From: Echinococcus granulosus | Taxonomy: Eukaryota; Platyhelminthes; Cestoda; Cyclophyllidea; Taeniidae | Length of the DNA stretch: 64,000 nt | Assembly (NCBI RefSeq): GCF_000524195.1 | Contig: NW_020170434.1 | Span: 150,361 to 214,360, forward strand | Direction: 5' to 3' | Part shown: one piece after another, positions 45,034 to 57,383 of the stretch | Numbering within the stretch: position 1 is the stretch's first letter | Layout of the letters: the number at the start of each line of letters is the position of its first letter | Made by a program: the position numbers and the translations under genes | The notes under the pieces: model-generated | Databases searched by the model: none | Seen by the model: the letters and a program-made list of their open reading frames with translations, nothing else | What the model was told of the DNA's origin: nothing

Positions 45034-46964
45034 ACCGGGTTCAAACGCGTTTCTAGCTTATCTAATGGCAAAGAAAGGAATTGTTGGGAAAACCCATTAG
45101 CGGAAAGGAAACTAACTTTTTGATTTAAAAACCCTTTTGTCATTTTAAAACAAGCCTAGAGAAAGTACAAACGGTAATATTGGATGTGGCTGCCACGCAG
45201 GAGGTTTTAAGCCTGCCGAATTCAATTACGTGGTGTCATTGACTAGATAGACCGAGGACTTCAATCCCTTTTGTCACTGTGAAGAAATTTTGCATTTTTA
45301 TTCAAAAACAAAGCAAACTTACCACTCGGACCAAAGGGCCACGCACCAGTTACCTCCGAAATGTCGTGGTACATGTTTACAAATCGCGGCATTGGATGAA
45401 GGCTGTCAGTTTATCCTCCCCTTAAGGCAAGCAGCTCTGAGTATCGAAAGATTGTCCACTCTCTCCGGGTATGTCTGTGTGCATGCTGTTGGTGTCAGGG
45501 TAGCCCCGAGCCGTTAAAGGCTGACCAATGAGCTGCACTGGTGGAATCGCGCAGCCTGCATTTGGACCACGCCTGTGCCAAGAGCTAACGGCCCGGTTGG
45601 CATGCAAAGTCAAGCTGAGGGACTTCTTTCCTACTCTCTTGACAGGCTGTCATGGGAGAGCACAGCGTGGCGTCTTCAATAATGGAGTCTGTTCAACTCA
45701 ACAAAGAAAACGCTTTTACGATGCTCAAGGTATTGGCTGTAGGCGGTTTGGATCATCGCAATAAGTAGGATGCTAATGTGTCCTCAGCGAACAGACGAAA
45801 GGAGCAAAATTTTCTAAAAAGAACAATTGACGCCCTACAAGTGAGTAAATAGATGTACTTAAACCATTTCAAGGGGTTTGGTGGTTTACAAAATTAAAAA
45901 AGGACGAAATTTGACCTTTTGGTTAAATTTACAGATTAAAATTTTTTGCTAATGGTATAAAGCATGGGTTTTCTAAATCTTAAACATTGTTACGAATTCA
46001 CTTTCCCGTCCTACAAATATTTTTTGAATAACAAAACTATAATACCTAAATTTTGCCTATCCAAATTTAAGAGAGAAGGCAAATCAGATGATCAATGATT
46101 TCTAAATTTCTACTGAAGTAAATTAAGTAGGTGGTATATTGTGCGCAACTCTTTCTCTGGTGTGGTCTTACGACTATGATTTTAAAGAAGAAAATCCTTT
46201 AACAGGTTTCTGAAGAGTGGTAATATGTTTGATACCCACGAGACAAGGTTAAGCACACAAATTTGTTTATTTGAAAGTTAATGAGTAAGGCCAACAAATT
46301 GAATTCAGGGTATGTACAAATCACAAACATCCAAGTTTTGCGCCAAATGCGCCCTTATTAAAGTCGTCTCTATCACATTGCTAAATTTGCTATGATTACC
46401 CAAAGCCTTGAGTTTTTAAACGCCTAACAATTTGAGATTTTAATTAATCTCCATCATGCTAAAATGAATTGCTTCGACTGCCCGCAAAAGTGTTACTATT
46501 CGAATTGCAGTCGTACCACTTTTAAACTATTTTAAATTTCATATTTTAAACGCAAACATAAAATGCAGAGGTAGGAGAATGGCTAATCTTTTAAAAAATA
46601 CAAATACACCTAAATCGCCTAAGAATTGGTGACAAGTAGTTTGGTTCATGTGCTTACACTGGAAAAAAAGTATTGCATTACAAAACTCGGACCTACGTGC
46701 ATTTTCTCCCCCAATTTTTTGATAGACGTTTGGTGGCTAAATGTCGATTACTCACTGCTGGAGACGGCATTTTGCGGAGTAATACGTTACTCAATTAAAT
46801 TAAGTAGCACTTGTTTGGCTGAATTTTGATCTTTACAAGTTCAATCTTAGGTATTCGGCAAGTCGTGATGAGATGGAGTATTTTACTATTATTTTTTATG
46901 ATTTATTCTATCTTTGAGACTTTACACAATATTTTAGCATTTAGTTAACACGTTTCTTACTAAC

Positions 46965-46980
46965 TTTACATATATGTGAC
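46965..46980. repeat. Dyad motif variant TTTAC-ATATAT-GTGAC
   Basis: One half-site is exact, the other has two substitutions; the spacer equals that of the copies at 45018 and 57368. Confidence 0.45.
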
Positions 46981-49155
46981 GAGTCCACATTATCACTTTA
47001 GTATAACTAGTTACACCAAATGTGAACGTCACATTTTCCAGAATTAAAGACGGTTTTTATGTAATTGCATAGCAGTTTTTTTCACTGATCTCTATAGTGC
47101 TAACTGTTTCTAGTGAGGAAGCCATTTTCGACCACCTTCATGGTATTTCATGCAGGTAGGGCTCAGATGCAAAGGTTGTTTGGCCTTGAGTGAAAAAATT
47201 AGGGCGACCACTTCTTCATGCAGGCCAACACAAACACAAGGCAGCATTTTCTTGCGGTCTGGCAATGCCACATCCCAAAGGCGTATGACATACGTAATAG
47301 GTGGATAATTAGGCTGTAGAGGCTTCTTCTTTCCGTTAGCGTTGCAATACAGCAGCCAATTCTCATCACAAGCCAAACATCAGATGAGCTGAAGTGCATA
47401 GTCTGTTTCTACGGACTTAAAAGAAAGAGAAAAAAAGGATAACAGCTTTTATGTTTATCACCTGTCGTTAGTGCAAGGCATGAAACATCCATTTGTTCAG
47501 CAAGATTTCACAACTTCACCTCTTTTGTTAATGTGGGTGCAAGAGAGTTAATTCATCCTTCATGCCCAGAAATGCCCTCAGTCGAGTTCTGGACACGTTA
47601 TCCCGAAAGTCTTAATTCAGACCGAGGAATCTGAAGTCTTCTCAAATGTGCTGCATCCGTTTTTGATGTTTTCGCCACAGGAACTTGACAACTGAAGGCA
47701 TTTCTAAACGAGGTATTCCAGACACGCATTACCGCCTACCAAATACCGCACCTCCCAAAATTGGCCTTCCCAGATGCGACAAGAGTCTGCCGTCAACCAA
47801 CACTTAACGATACATGAGGTTAAACAAAGAGGAAAGTGGCACAAGGCACTCCCAAAGCCTACCGCTGCCCAATGTGGCACCTCTTACCTCTCCTCCACAA
47901 TGCTTGCGTGTGTAAATAATAGCATACGCTATTCATGTGCCTCTTTGTAACAACACACATGCACAGAGCACACGGAGCTTTTCACAGTCACCTCACACAA
48001 GGGGTCAACACATATCCGGGATGCTTGAAGCAACTTTTCTGAGGCTCCATACCTATTACGCAACTGTAGTGACCTGGTACTGTGTTTAACTGTGTAGACG
48101 CTTCAGCTTTGCCGTAAAAGTACTTGTTGACATGACTACCTCGCTACCTACTGTGAAATTGCAGATGTTCATCAAGATAAGCCGCTGTGCTCTACGGCAA
48201 AATTTGTCCACCAGGAACAAAGCGGCTGCTCTGGGGTGCTTAGCTGAGGAGGGAACTCGCCCTTCCTCCCACTGAGTTAGACGCACACACTTGACTCCAC
48301 TGAAGTCTCTTGTGCGCTCTCGGATCTTACACCTTCGTTAGGCATAAAGCTAAAATATCACCATGGCTGTTACAAACACCCAAGCGTTCACTGTTCCTGT
48401 TGTTGTTCCCTCATTTCATCTAGCTTACCGTTGTTTAGAACAGACTTGCCCAAGGCAGACCGTCTGCTTTGGCAATATTTGTGAACAGGGAGCGAAGGAG
48501 GCATGCATACGTTTTAATTGTGAGTCCGTAAAATCCATAGTCCCAGTTTGATGTGAATGTCTTGATACGACCTTCTTGTTGAGGAGCTCGGAAGATACGG
48601 CATAACCACTACCTCTCCCAGTCCATGCAAACTTGTACACACACGGTGGACCCGACTTTGCTGACCCCTTGAGGTCACTCCTCCGAATAGCCAGACAACA
48701 CATGACCCGCGGTTGAGAGGCTGACTTTTATGACTCCATGGGTGGTCATTTCACTCGATATCATCCAAGGTTGCATGAAGACTCTATCTGTCTGATTGGC
48801 TGGATTACGATGAACACTGTCCTCTTTAAACTTCACAAAATTCTTAGCTCCATCCTTAAATGTCAAATCACAAAAGTGAGCTTTTTAAGGCAGCGTGGGG
48901 TAGGAGATAGTGTCACCATTTCGACTTTCCGTATGACGTGCTAACCAGCGTCGTATTGACATGGCATTGTCTGGCGCACAATTACTTGTCGCAACGGGTT
49001 CGAGCTATGTTACTTTATTCCTCGAATTTATTCATAAACAATACAACTGGACTAAAAGTAGATAAATTTCGCTTTTTGTTGACTATAATACTACTGTTAC
49101 CAATATCGCAAAGATAGCGCAGGCTCACAAGGGGATTTTTCGACTCAAACTCAGC

Positions 49156-49171
49156 GCCACAAATTTGTGGC
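49156..49171. repeat. Dyad motif variant GCCAC-AAATTT-GTGGC
   Basis: Both half-sites differ from the consensus by the same substitution in mirror positions, so the palindrome is perfect over 16 bp. Confidence 0.45.
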
Positions 49172-49711
49172 ATACATGCTTTAGTAATTTATTTAATCAC
49201 ACGAGCTTGATTGGGACTTAAACGGCTTGCATAAAGTGAATTTTTTGTTCTGCTAATCAGAGATCTTGGTCATTTTAACACAACTACTTATGCTAAATAC
49301 TGTTTGATAATTTGTGGTTGTTTAAAAAACTTGGACTGGTGAGCACATTTATAAACACCTGATTGGTCCAATATCCCAGATGGAAGTTGATTTTTTTCAG
49401 TTACTGCGCCACGTGCTTTTAGTGCGAATGTGGTGAGGCAATTTGCTTGCACCTGATTCGTGGATGGGAGCAACCAATAGCAGAGCTGTATGTCATTCGG
49501 CACACGGTGATTGGTTACTACCGGCAGAGCCATCCAGTGAGCTCCCAGGTAAACATAAGACCCCGCGTACCGCGACGCATCACTTGGTGCGCGTGCGGGT
49601 CAGCAGTGGTTGCGTACGCCTGTCGTTACAATCCCCAATTAACACGAGCGCATACTTTGTTTCTCAGCCTTCTCTTTTCATCTCTCGTCTTTTCATTCCT
49701 AACCAAGAGTC

Positions 49712-50887
49712 ATGGGAACTCTTATTTCCAAGCCTCGCAGCGGTGATAATCCACCCAAGAAGATTCCTACACGAACCTACAGTGGAAGTAGTGTGAACAA
49801 GAAGCCCAAACTGTTTAAAGCTCTCTCCAAACGCAAGGATGAAACGGCAAGGAAGTCTGCTACTCTTCAGCCAACCAGAACTGGGGATAACCTCCAAGTG
49901 CCCTCCGAAGCTGCCACAGAACCGATTTTGGTTTCTGCAGCCTCTTGCGAAGTACGATCATCCCCTGTTGTCCTCGAATGTCGAACTCCCGGAGTTGCTG
50001 ATGGAAAGGTGGCTCAGGAGCCCGCAGCTCCGACGAAGGATGCCATTCCCGTGAAGGCTGATTCCATTTTGAAGGAGGAAGAGGCGGAGACACCTGCCAA
50101 GATAGAAAAACATCCTACAGGATCTGAGGAACAGACTGTGGTTGAGAACGCCGATGCTATTGCGCAGGAAGTCGCGGACGAGGTGATTGAGGGTTCTATG
50201 AAAGTAATTGAAAAGGAGGTGGTGGAAGTGGAAAAGGAAGTCTCTCCAAAAGACATTGAGGAACCAAAATCACAGATGGAGGAGTGCCAAAGCAAAGGCG
50301 AGTTTGATGAACCCGAACCTGAGCCCATTAACGAGGTAGTTCGTGACCATCAGGAATCCGAGGTCGCCGAAATTTTGGTGAACGAGGCTCTTAACGCTGG
50401 AGTTGAGGCTGAAGCTGCGGAGAAGCAGGCTGCTCTTTCAGCACCCATAGATGGTGAGCAACCAGGATCAAGCCTAGAGGAACAACGTCCGCAGTCCTCC
50501 GATCAAAGCTCTGATTATGTGGAAGCCCTACAACAGAGCCAGTCGGTTAGCGAAGCCTTTGGAGACCCTAACGAGGTTAGCGATGGAACAAAGAATATAG
50601 AAGTGGCCTGTCTCAATGACAAGACCAGGGATGGTGAATTAAAAGACGTTCCAGAGGATGAAAAGCATGAAGTTGACGTCAAAACCGAAGAAATTGCTCC
50701 CGAAGGAGAGGATGTTATTCCACCCGACAATAGTATTCTAAATGGTCATGATGAAGTGCAGCACGGAGACGATGCGGGTGCTGACAAAGACGGATGTTTG
50801 GAAGGTGGTCCTGAATCCGACCCGACTGCTACATCGAAGGCCTCCGTTGGCGAAGATGTTGAGCATAACAAGTCGACAGCAGTTTAG
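49712..50887 (+). CDS. Intronless acidic protein, probably N-myristoylated, with AKAP-like helices
   Basis: Single-exon frame of 391 codons from ATG to TAG, very rich in Glu, Asp, Ala, Val and Ser. The N-terminus MGTLISKPR fits the N-myristoylation pattern (Gly2, Ser6, Lys7) and is followed by a basic cluster (KKPKLFKALSKRK, 30-42), a combination used for plasma-membrane attachment by MARCKS-, BASP1- and AKAP-type proteins. Two segments have the hh-x2-hh-x2-hh spacing of a PKA regulatory-subunit binding helix: ADAIAQEVADEVIEGSMKVI (147-166) and EVAEILVNEALNAGV (217-231). The remainder is low complexity without folded domains. I do not recognise a direct homologue; a small membrane AKAP is the best-supported hypothesis, a generic acidic scaffold the alternative. 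The sustained open frame with strongly biased composition in an otherwise gene-poor region supports it as a real gene. Confidence 0.72.
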   Translation: MGTLISKPRSGDNPPKKIPTRTYSGSSVNKKPKLFKALSKRKDETARKSATLQPTRTGDNLQVPSEAATEPILVSAASCEVRSSPVVLECRTPGVADGKVAQEPAAPTKDAIPVKADSILKEEEAETPAKIEKHPTGSEEQTVVENADAIAQEVADEVIEGSMKVIEKEVVEVEKEVSPKDIEEPKSQMEECQSKGEFDEPEPEPINEVVRDHQESEVAEILVNEALNAGVEAEAAEKQAALSAPIDGEQPGSSLEEQRPQSSDQSSDYVEALQQSQSVSEAFGDPNEVSDGTKNIEVACLNDKTRDGELKDVPEDEKHEVDVKTEEIAPEGEDVIPPDNSILNGHDEVQHGDDAGADKDGCLEGGPESDPTATSKASVGEDVEHNKSTAV

Positions 50888-53810
50888 GAATGAAGAACAA
50901 TCAAGACGGCAAGTTCTGTTCTGGGGCTAGTCATCCACTAATCCTCCTCCTCCTCTCTCTCCAACCCAAACCCTTTTTTCGTTCTTCTGCCAATCTCTCC
51001 CTCATTTATTTTTCATTTTTCATTCGACCACCACCACCTTTTGAAGCATGCAAAGCAATCTACAGAGTTTGGCCTATGCTGTTTCCATTTTTTTGAACAA
51101 TTGTAACAGCTATTTAATTTTGTATTAACCCAAAAAAGCTGAACTTCCAAATGCGGATAGTCTCTCTCCCCCTTGTCCCCTTCCTCTCCCCCCACTCCTC
51201 CATCTATCTACAGGCCTTATTGTGTAAACATTTATTTCTGTCAAAATTAAATCCCTCTTATTATTTATCCCCTTTGTTTTATTTTTCCTTCTGAAAATGT
51301 GGTTTCCCTTCCGTCGGTTTCGCTCTCATGTGAGCGACCTTCAAATTGAGGGGAATTTGTCACCTGGTTGGCGCACGTGCAGCGATCGATGTTCCCCATC
51401 AACCTTGGGGTCCTACCAATGGTGGCCAAGTGGGAGTTATTTCAGGCATATGGAGAGTGCTTTGTCTTCTCCATGACCTCCCTCATGCTCCCACCTCCCT
51501 TGTCATTGCATGGCTCGGCGAGCTGTCAATTAAGTTGTGTATGTACGTTCGTTTACTCCTAAAATGGGGGGAAGGGGAGGTCTTGTCACCGTATTGGTGA
51601 GGAAGGCGGATGGTGAGGTGGATTTTGCAGACTTCAATAAAGTTGCTTCTAGGAGTGGCTACGACTAGCATTTCTAGGTGTCCCTTGATCACCTCGACCG
51701 GTGGCGTGCTTGAAGGCGCGCAAGGCGCCACCCGTGGCGCCTTTCACCGACACTCCGAATCCAGCACCTCCGCAGAGGTGTTTAGATCAGGAGGTGGCAT
51801 GAATCCCGGAGCTTCCGGCCATTTACTTCCAGGTCGTCGAGGTCGCATGAAAAGGGGGCCAGTCTTCAACCCGCTATGGCGAGAGTGACAAGAGCGGCTT
51901 GTCTCTTTCACCAGCCGCATTATGCCTGACTCGACAAGTGATGGAACATAGGTCCAGGAAGGCACAATGACAGGCCATCTATAATTTGTCATGCATAATT
52001 TGACCTCATCAACACTGTGGCATAGTCGATTCAGATGGTTTGATTGTGTAAACAAACACAATGACAAGGCTACCAACTGGAAACAAAGGAACTTGTGACA
52101 GAGCTGTCATTGCCAAGCCGTGAGTCTTGACTAGGCACGCTCCGATAACAGGCGGAGTTACACACGACGAGGAGGGGGCGGCAGGGAGAGGGAAAGGGCG
52201 CATGTGACCAGGACTAAAGTCCTTAGTGCCGGTGAATTTTGGCAACAGAAATCACCAGTTTTAGCGTCAAAAAGGGGGCTGGATGGAGCCCATTCATTGT
52301 CGTAGGGACGTTGCCTCCACGACTAGCTCTTTGGGGGATCTAGCCACACGATGGGCTTATTTTTTCAAGCACTGCATCCAGTGATGCATGCAAAAGGTGC
52401 AAATCTAAACCGGATTTATAAAGATAATTTTTTTTGCCGACAGTGGATTAGGTCACTGTCCTGGTCATCACCTGATTGGTTGATCGAGGGGCAGCTCATG
52501 TGGCGCGCTTGTGATCCACCTGAGCGCTGGGGCCCGAGTCACACTAGTCTGCGCAACTCACCCACATGGTCGCGCAAGGTCAGCTGGGTCACAGATACAG
52601 TCGGCGAATTGGAGGGTGGGTCACAGACTCCAACTCTGCCCATTGAACCGTAATTGATGCGCCCACAGCCGTGCGTCCTATGAAGCGCTCCACGTTGCAG
52701 TTTGTCCTCCTACTCTCTCAAATTAAAAGCAATACATTTTCATTTTTCCTTATCTTCTTCAACATTTTCACCTTTTCAATAGGACTACTTCCAGTGAGTG
52801 TAGGTGGACGAGGATGGGGAGGAAGTGTATTGCAGCAAGAGGACGGCAAAGTTGGCCGTAGAGTCCACTTGACACAGGGAATTGAGGCGATGCTGCGGAA
52901 TAAAGAGCACACGACCAGTAATGATTGAAATCACTTCACCTAAAGCGATGCAGAGTGGCGTGGAGGGAATGGAAGTGTCAAACATTTGGCAGTGAATATG
53001 TCACGTTGGGGGCGGTGAACATCAGCCCTTTGTCTTGTGCCACAATGCATCAGCAATGACTGACATGATTCAGAATGGAGGAGTTAGTCACAACTCCACA
53101 CGTTTAAGACTCGACAACTTCAAAGACTTTGTAACTGTCAGATTTCGTATTGCCTTTGGCACACTTGTCAAACGGGTTACACACAAACGCCACCACTCCG
53201 AGTTCTTACCCCCGACTCCGGTGTCACAAGTGAGACACGTGTCATCTCCCTGGACTGGTTGAGCTAAAAACCATGCAGAGCGTTAAAGGCTCGTGGTCTG
53301 TAAACAGATGTCATCCACCCTCTTTGCTCGCCAAGTGATCAGCTTGACAGTCATTTCAAGTTTGTACTTACAAGTATGCGATTGCATTCAGGGAGTTTTT
53401 TTCCCACGAAGGTGCTGCGTTTTTGGTAGTCATTAGTGAGATGTGAGATCGCATGTCTGTTGGAAGCCACGTAGTCCTTACTCCTCCACGCTTTGATCTT
53501 GATTACTCAGGAAGGGATTTATTTTGGCCCGACTTGGATTGACAACACTCGATTCGACTCGGTATGGTAAGCATTTATCCACAGAAATGTGCTCCAATTT
53601 GTTGCTGATGCATTTTTCACATGACGCCTCCCTTTTGGCCGTAGAGACATTGCTGACCTACCTAAAGCATTTTCAAATGACAATATCATCACTCGACTCA
53701 GTAGCAGAGACGCCGGCAAATGTACATGGAAATACGAACACCAACACAAGATGAAGTGTAATTGATCCCACCCTCCACAGTGGTGATGGGTCCTCGTATT
53801 CCTTAAACTT
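50888..53810. other. 3' UTR of the acidic-protein gene, then gene-poor DNA
   Basis: A pyrimidine-rich 3' UTR (runs of ctcctcctcctc near 50943-50955) is followed by DNA in which only short frames without features are seen. The stretch ends at an assembly gap. Confidence 0.5.
51637..51642 (+). terminator. Candidate polyadenylation signal AATAAA of the acidic-protein gene
   Basis: Canonical AATAAA about 750 bp after the stop codon; ATTAAA at 51246 is a closer alternative. Confidence 0.35.
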
Positions 53811-53910
53811 NNNNNNNNNNNNNNNNNNNNNNNNNNNNNNNNNNNNNNNNNNNNNNNNNNNNNNNNNNNNNNNNNNNNNNNNNNNNNNNNNNNNNNNNNN
53901 NNNNNNNNNN
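53811..53910. other. Assembly gap of 100 N
   Basis: Exactly 100 N, the usual placeholder for a scaffold gap of unknown size. Frames that run through it are artefacts. Confidence 0.99.
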
Positions 53911-54321
53911 CCACTGACTCTGTTGAACGTATCACTCTTCATTCATTCCACTGGCACCTCCTTGTTCTTCCATCCGCTCTTGATAGCTGCCTTGACAATC
54001 TACTCGATCTCGCCTTTATTAAGTGGCACTCTTATTGTCGGGTCCTGTCACGGAGGCAACGGAATCACCACGGTCTGTCCACAACACGACACCAGCACCA
54101 GCACCAGCACCTGCATCACCGATCTGGCCGTTTCGTTTACCGGTGAAACAGATGATTTCCGGCACCCACAGATAGTGTTCAAAGGTCAAACGATTCGTTT
54201 GTTACCCTCCACGTGATGCATCCGGTTACCATGATGGCATGATAAAGGACGCATGCCACGTATACGTGTTCTCGGTGTTAGGTGAGAACGTCGGAATTCG
54301 TCACAGAGGCATGACACTGGA
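53911..54321 (+). repeat. Left arm of a near-identical inverted duplication
   Basis: About 411 bp that reappears in reverse complement at 63585-64000, with about 99% identity over the outer 390 bp. Differences seen include one G/A in the cagcaccagcac tract, one G/T near 54225 and one G/A near 54292. The outer end touches the assembly gap. The inner end carries a degenerate copy of the dyad motif (GTCACAGAGGCATGAC at 54300) followed by ACTGGA. It contains the 12-bp palindrome CACGTATACGTG at 54257. A 97-codon open frame is conserved in both arms, but it starts with TTG and has no family features. Confidence 0.9.
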
Positions 54322-55940
54322 AGGTAACCTCCCAAAATGCGCCATGTGATAAAGTGGCTTTGTCAAGCAAGGGGATGTGTGCAGTGGAGCTATTTCAAAG
54401 CTTATCGCCTCGCTTTTAAGGCTAATATTCCTATTATCTTGTTTAAAAATAAAATTTACTTGTTTATTCTAGACGATTTACAATGGCGGCATCGGTAATA
54501 TCTCCCCACCGCCGACTTTTGTGGGAGGCAGGCTATTTATTCCGGAGCTGAGATGATCTGATTACCAGAGTCACTAATTGAAGTCGTAGCAGCCCAATCC
54601 AATGCGGGTGGTACATGAAGTTGTGATAAGTTTCATTTGCCAGTGTCATAAACAGGTCGGGTTGTACTCTCTCCGCTCGTTGTTCTCATCTGCCTCCGAT
54701 TCCAGAAACCATGGCAGAGGAGGACTTATTTGGCACCTGCTAATTGTCTCGACGATGAAAGGCGGTGATATCCATTCAGCCGTTAGACAAAGGGTACTAG
54801 TTAAACGGACATGTTCTACAAGTAGTCAAACATGTGTCATACAACGTCAAAAGCCGGCAAGTGATGATTGCTGTAGTCATAGGCTGAAGGAAATCACCCC
54901 AAAGCAGCCAAACTCACTCGAATCTGATGTAGGTGGATGGAGAAATCTTAGCAAGTGTCATATGTAAATGTCATAAATTTTGAAGTTTAGATAAGACCAT
55001 TTATTGTTCGGCTAATCTACCTTTAGGTGACAAATGGGCTGATTGTACAAATCCTGCGGCTGAGAGGATTCCACCTCCACCCTTCTCTAGAGAAGTGACC
55101 AACATTGACCTCCCATTCCCCCTAAAGCTTAGATAAGGCGTGCAAATAATACTTCGGAAATGGGAGATGACCTTCTGTAACCAATCTCCCCTACTTTAAA
55201 GGCGTCGTAGAGGTGAGAAAGAAAGGGCTGGCGAATAATGTACTAGATTTATAATTCTGAATATTTTTTTCGCCATTAAATCTGATGAATATTGATCTGG
55301 TACCTTTAGATAAAATTATTAACCCTTCTAAAACAAAATTTGCCTTCACGTTTTAAATCGTTCTAAAGCACTCATTAAGATACATTCTCTTTAGCCACAA
55401 ACACTTGAGCAACAAGTTAAAAACTGGGTGATTTGCCCGATTTTATGGTCCGTTTACGTGAATAAGTTAGTTTTGTTTACCTCACCTGCCTCCTGAATGT
55501 TTAAAGCTGAAAATAAAATTGGTTACACCATTGTTGATAAATCACAGACTATCAGTCATGCAATTGTGGGTGTGTAGGTTTTTTCGCTCAAATGACCTAT
55601 TTCCAAAAATGCAACTCAAGAAGGTGATTTTACACTGAAAATTTTTTTTTTTTCATTACTTTAAGTGCATTCCAGCTGGGCGTTAGCCTTGAGTCACCCC
55701 CTTGCAGCTCTCTCATTGGTTAGTTTCCATTCGGTGGGGTTGCCAAAGTCAAAGCAATGCTCTGCTGACCAATCAGAGGGCCGGAAATGAGGTTTTATGC
55801 GCAACGCTGAGATGACTCATTGTCATCCATTTCCCCAATTTTAGAGCCTCCAATACCCTTCTATACACCCCTGAAGGTGGAAAATTTCCCGCCTTTTCAT
55901 ATCTTTTTTGGAACTTCTTTATTTCACCCTCTAGTAGCCA

Positions 55941-56183
55941 ATGGGGATTAAATTCGTGTCGGAATCATCCGATTCAACTGCGGAGTGGAATCGTCGGTTC
56001 CTCCATTGTATCGAATTCTCGCGTAATTTAGACTCAGCAAATGCGCAAGCCTTGCATGAGGCGTTGGCGATGTTTGTGATTGACATGACCTTGAGAGCCT
56101 TTCCTATTAGCACTGAAAACTACGTCTTCATACTCTGCCAAAACCCGTACCAACATAAATTTGGCGTAGAAGTAAATGAGTAG
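55941..56183 (+). CDS. Possible small protein of 80 residues, unknown
   Basis: ATG-to-TAG frame beginning MGIKFVSESSDSTAEWNRRF with ATGG context, and a possible AATAAA at 56246-56251, about 60 bp after the stop. It is predicted to be helical in the middle (SANAQALHEALAMFVIDM). The size and helix recall dynein light chain-like proteins, but the diagnostic WHCIVGRNFG stretch is absent. No splice sites are needed. It could equally be a chance frame. Confidence 0.25.
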   Translation: MGIKFVSESSDSTAEWNRRFLHCIEFSRNLDSANAQALHEALAMFVIDMTLRAFPISTENYVFILCQNPYQHKFGVEVNE

Positions 56184-57367
56184 CGACCCCAACTTTATCC
56201 TAACCCTAAAAAACGCCCCAATCCATGCTTTCCATTCGATGTAAATAAAAAATGTATAATCCCTGTTGACTGACATCGTCTTCATTTGGCACACCCCGAC
56301 TTTTCGAAAAGGTTTTTTTTTCCCTTTTAATCCAACTTGCATGGTTTAGCACTTCTAACTTATCTATTTTTTCCTTTGATTGGTGTGTTCAAGGTCAATG
56401 CCTATTCGACAAATGGGAGGTGAGTAGCCATCACAGCAAGTACGACTGAACACACTGATTGGTTGTACGGGCGTAGGGGGAACGAACCTCCACCACCAGG
56501 CATGAATCACGCAACAGGCGTGCAATAAGGCGTCGGCTGGAATTTGGTATTTACGAGAGCTCCTCGGCAAACATAATGCCATGAATCATTTGTGTACGCA
56601 CCCATTATTCTTAGGAAGGCCTGAGTCACGACGATGCATCGCGCCCGCGCCTGATGCTTAGGCATTTCTTTTCAAATCACTAGTTGTTTCAAGGCTTTTG
56701 GCTGCGCTAAGCCAAAGTGAAAGCAGCGCGCGTGTTTAAAAATAGACAAATGTGATAAGTGAAGCGTCTGGAGGTTAGTTATTTCACATAAAAAAAACTT
56801 TTCATAGGTTAAATAGACAAACCGACCAATCAGAGCGTGAGGAGGCGGAAAATCGGCGCCTGATTTGCCGATGCACAAGGCGGAGTATCGAAGTTGGTGT
56901 GGATTGAATGCAAAATTAGTAAATGACACAGAAATTGATTTGGTGAAGAGGTGAAGTGGTCGACACAATTAAACGTAAGCACTTTTTTAAATTAACCATC
57001 GGACAAGGATGAAGCATTGCCACACCACCGATTCACGCGAAAAGAGGCTCATTTTGCCTGGTCAGCTGTCACCTCCAGTTTTGTAGCAAGAAATCGCATT
57101 GCTGTGATGCATCAGCTTGCCTGTGCTTTGGTATTTGTCCTCCTGGGTATCAGATCAGCCATGATTGCGTTTGGTGCTGTCTGCTTTTGATGCCACGGTG
57201 AATTTCGTAAAGGGCTAACCCATGTTTCACGACCCGACAAAACAAATTTTACTCTAATATGTAAAGACTTTTTCACCCTCAAAAATGTTTCGTCGCAAGT
57301 TTTCAAAATCTTGCAATTATATTGCCTTTTTAGGCACAAGTGTGCACGGAAATCGTTCACTTCCGGT

Positions 57368-57383
57368 GTCACATATATGTGAC
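57368..57383. repeat. Dyad motif GTCAC-ATATAT-GTGAC, reverse flanks
   Basis: Identical 16-mer to the one at 45018; on the minus strand the flanks are AGAT and ACCGGA, matching that copy for at least four bases on one side and five on the other. Confidence 0.65.

Larger units (their letters stand above)
37993..49711. other. 11.7-kb gene-poor region
   Basis: No gene is supported. The sequence is AT-rich with many short open frames of random composition. A candidate non-coding first exon of the troponin C gene ends in a GTGAGT donor on the minus strand near 38525. A minus-strand frame at 47110-47376 resembles one WD40 blade (see findings). Four members of the GTCAC-N6-GTGAC dyad family occur here (41176, 45018, 46965, 49156). 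Confidence 0.5.

Noticed and set aside
52671..52928. Plus-strand frame with a hydrophobic stretch (FSFFLIFFNIFTFSIGLL)
   Set aside because: The hydrophobic part is a T-rich low-complexity tract and there is no downstream domain or conserved context.
53519..53942. Minus-strand frames across the N run
   Set aside because: They exist only because N codons are not stops; the 100 N are an assembly gap.
53923..54216. 97-codon frame conserved in both inverted arms
   Set aside because: Conservation follows from near identity of the DNA arms; it starts at TTG, has no domain, and is not evidence of coding.
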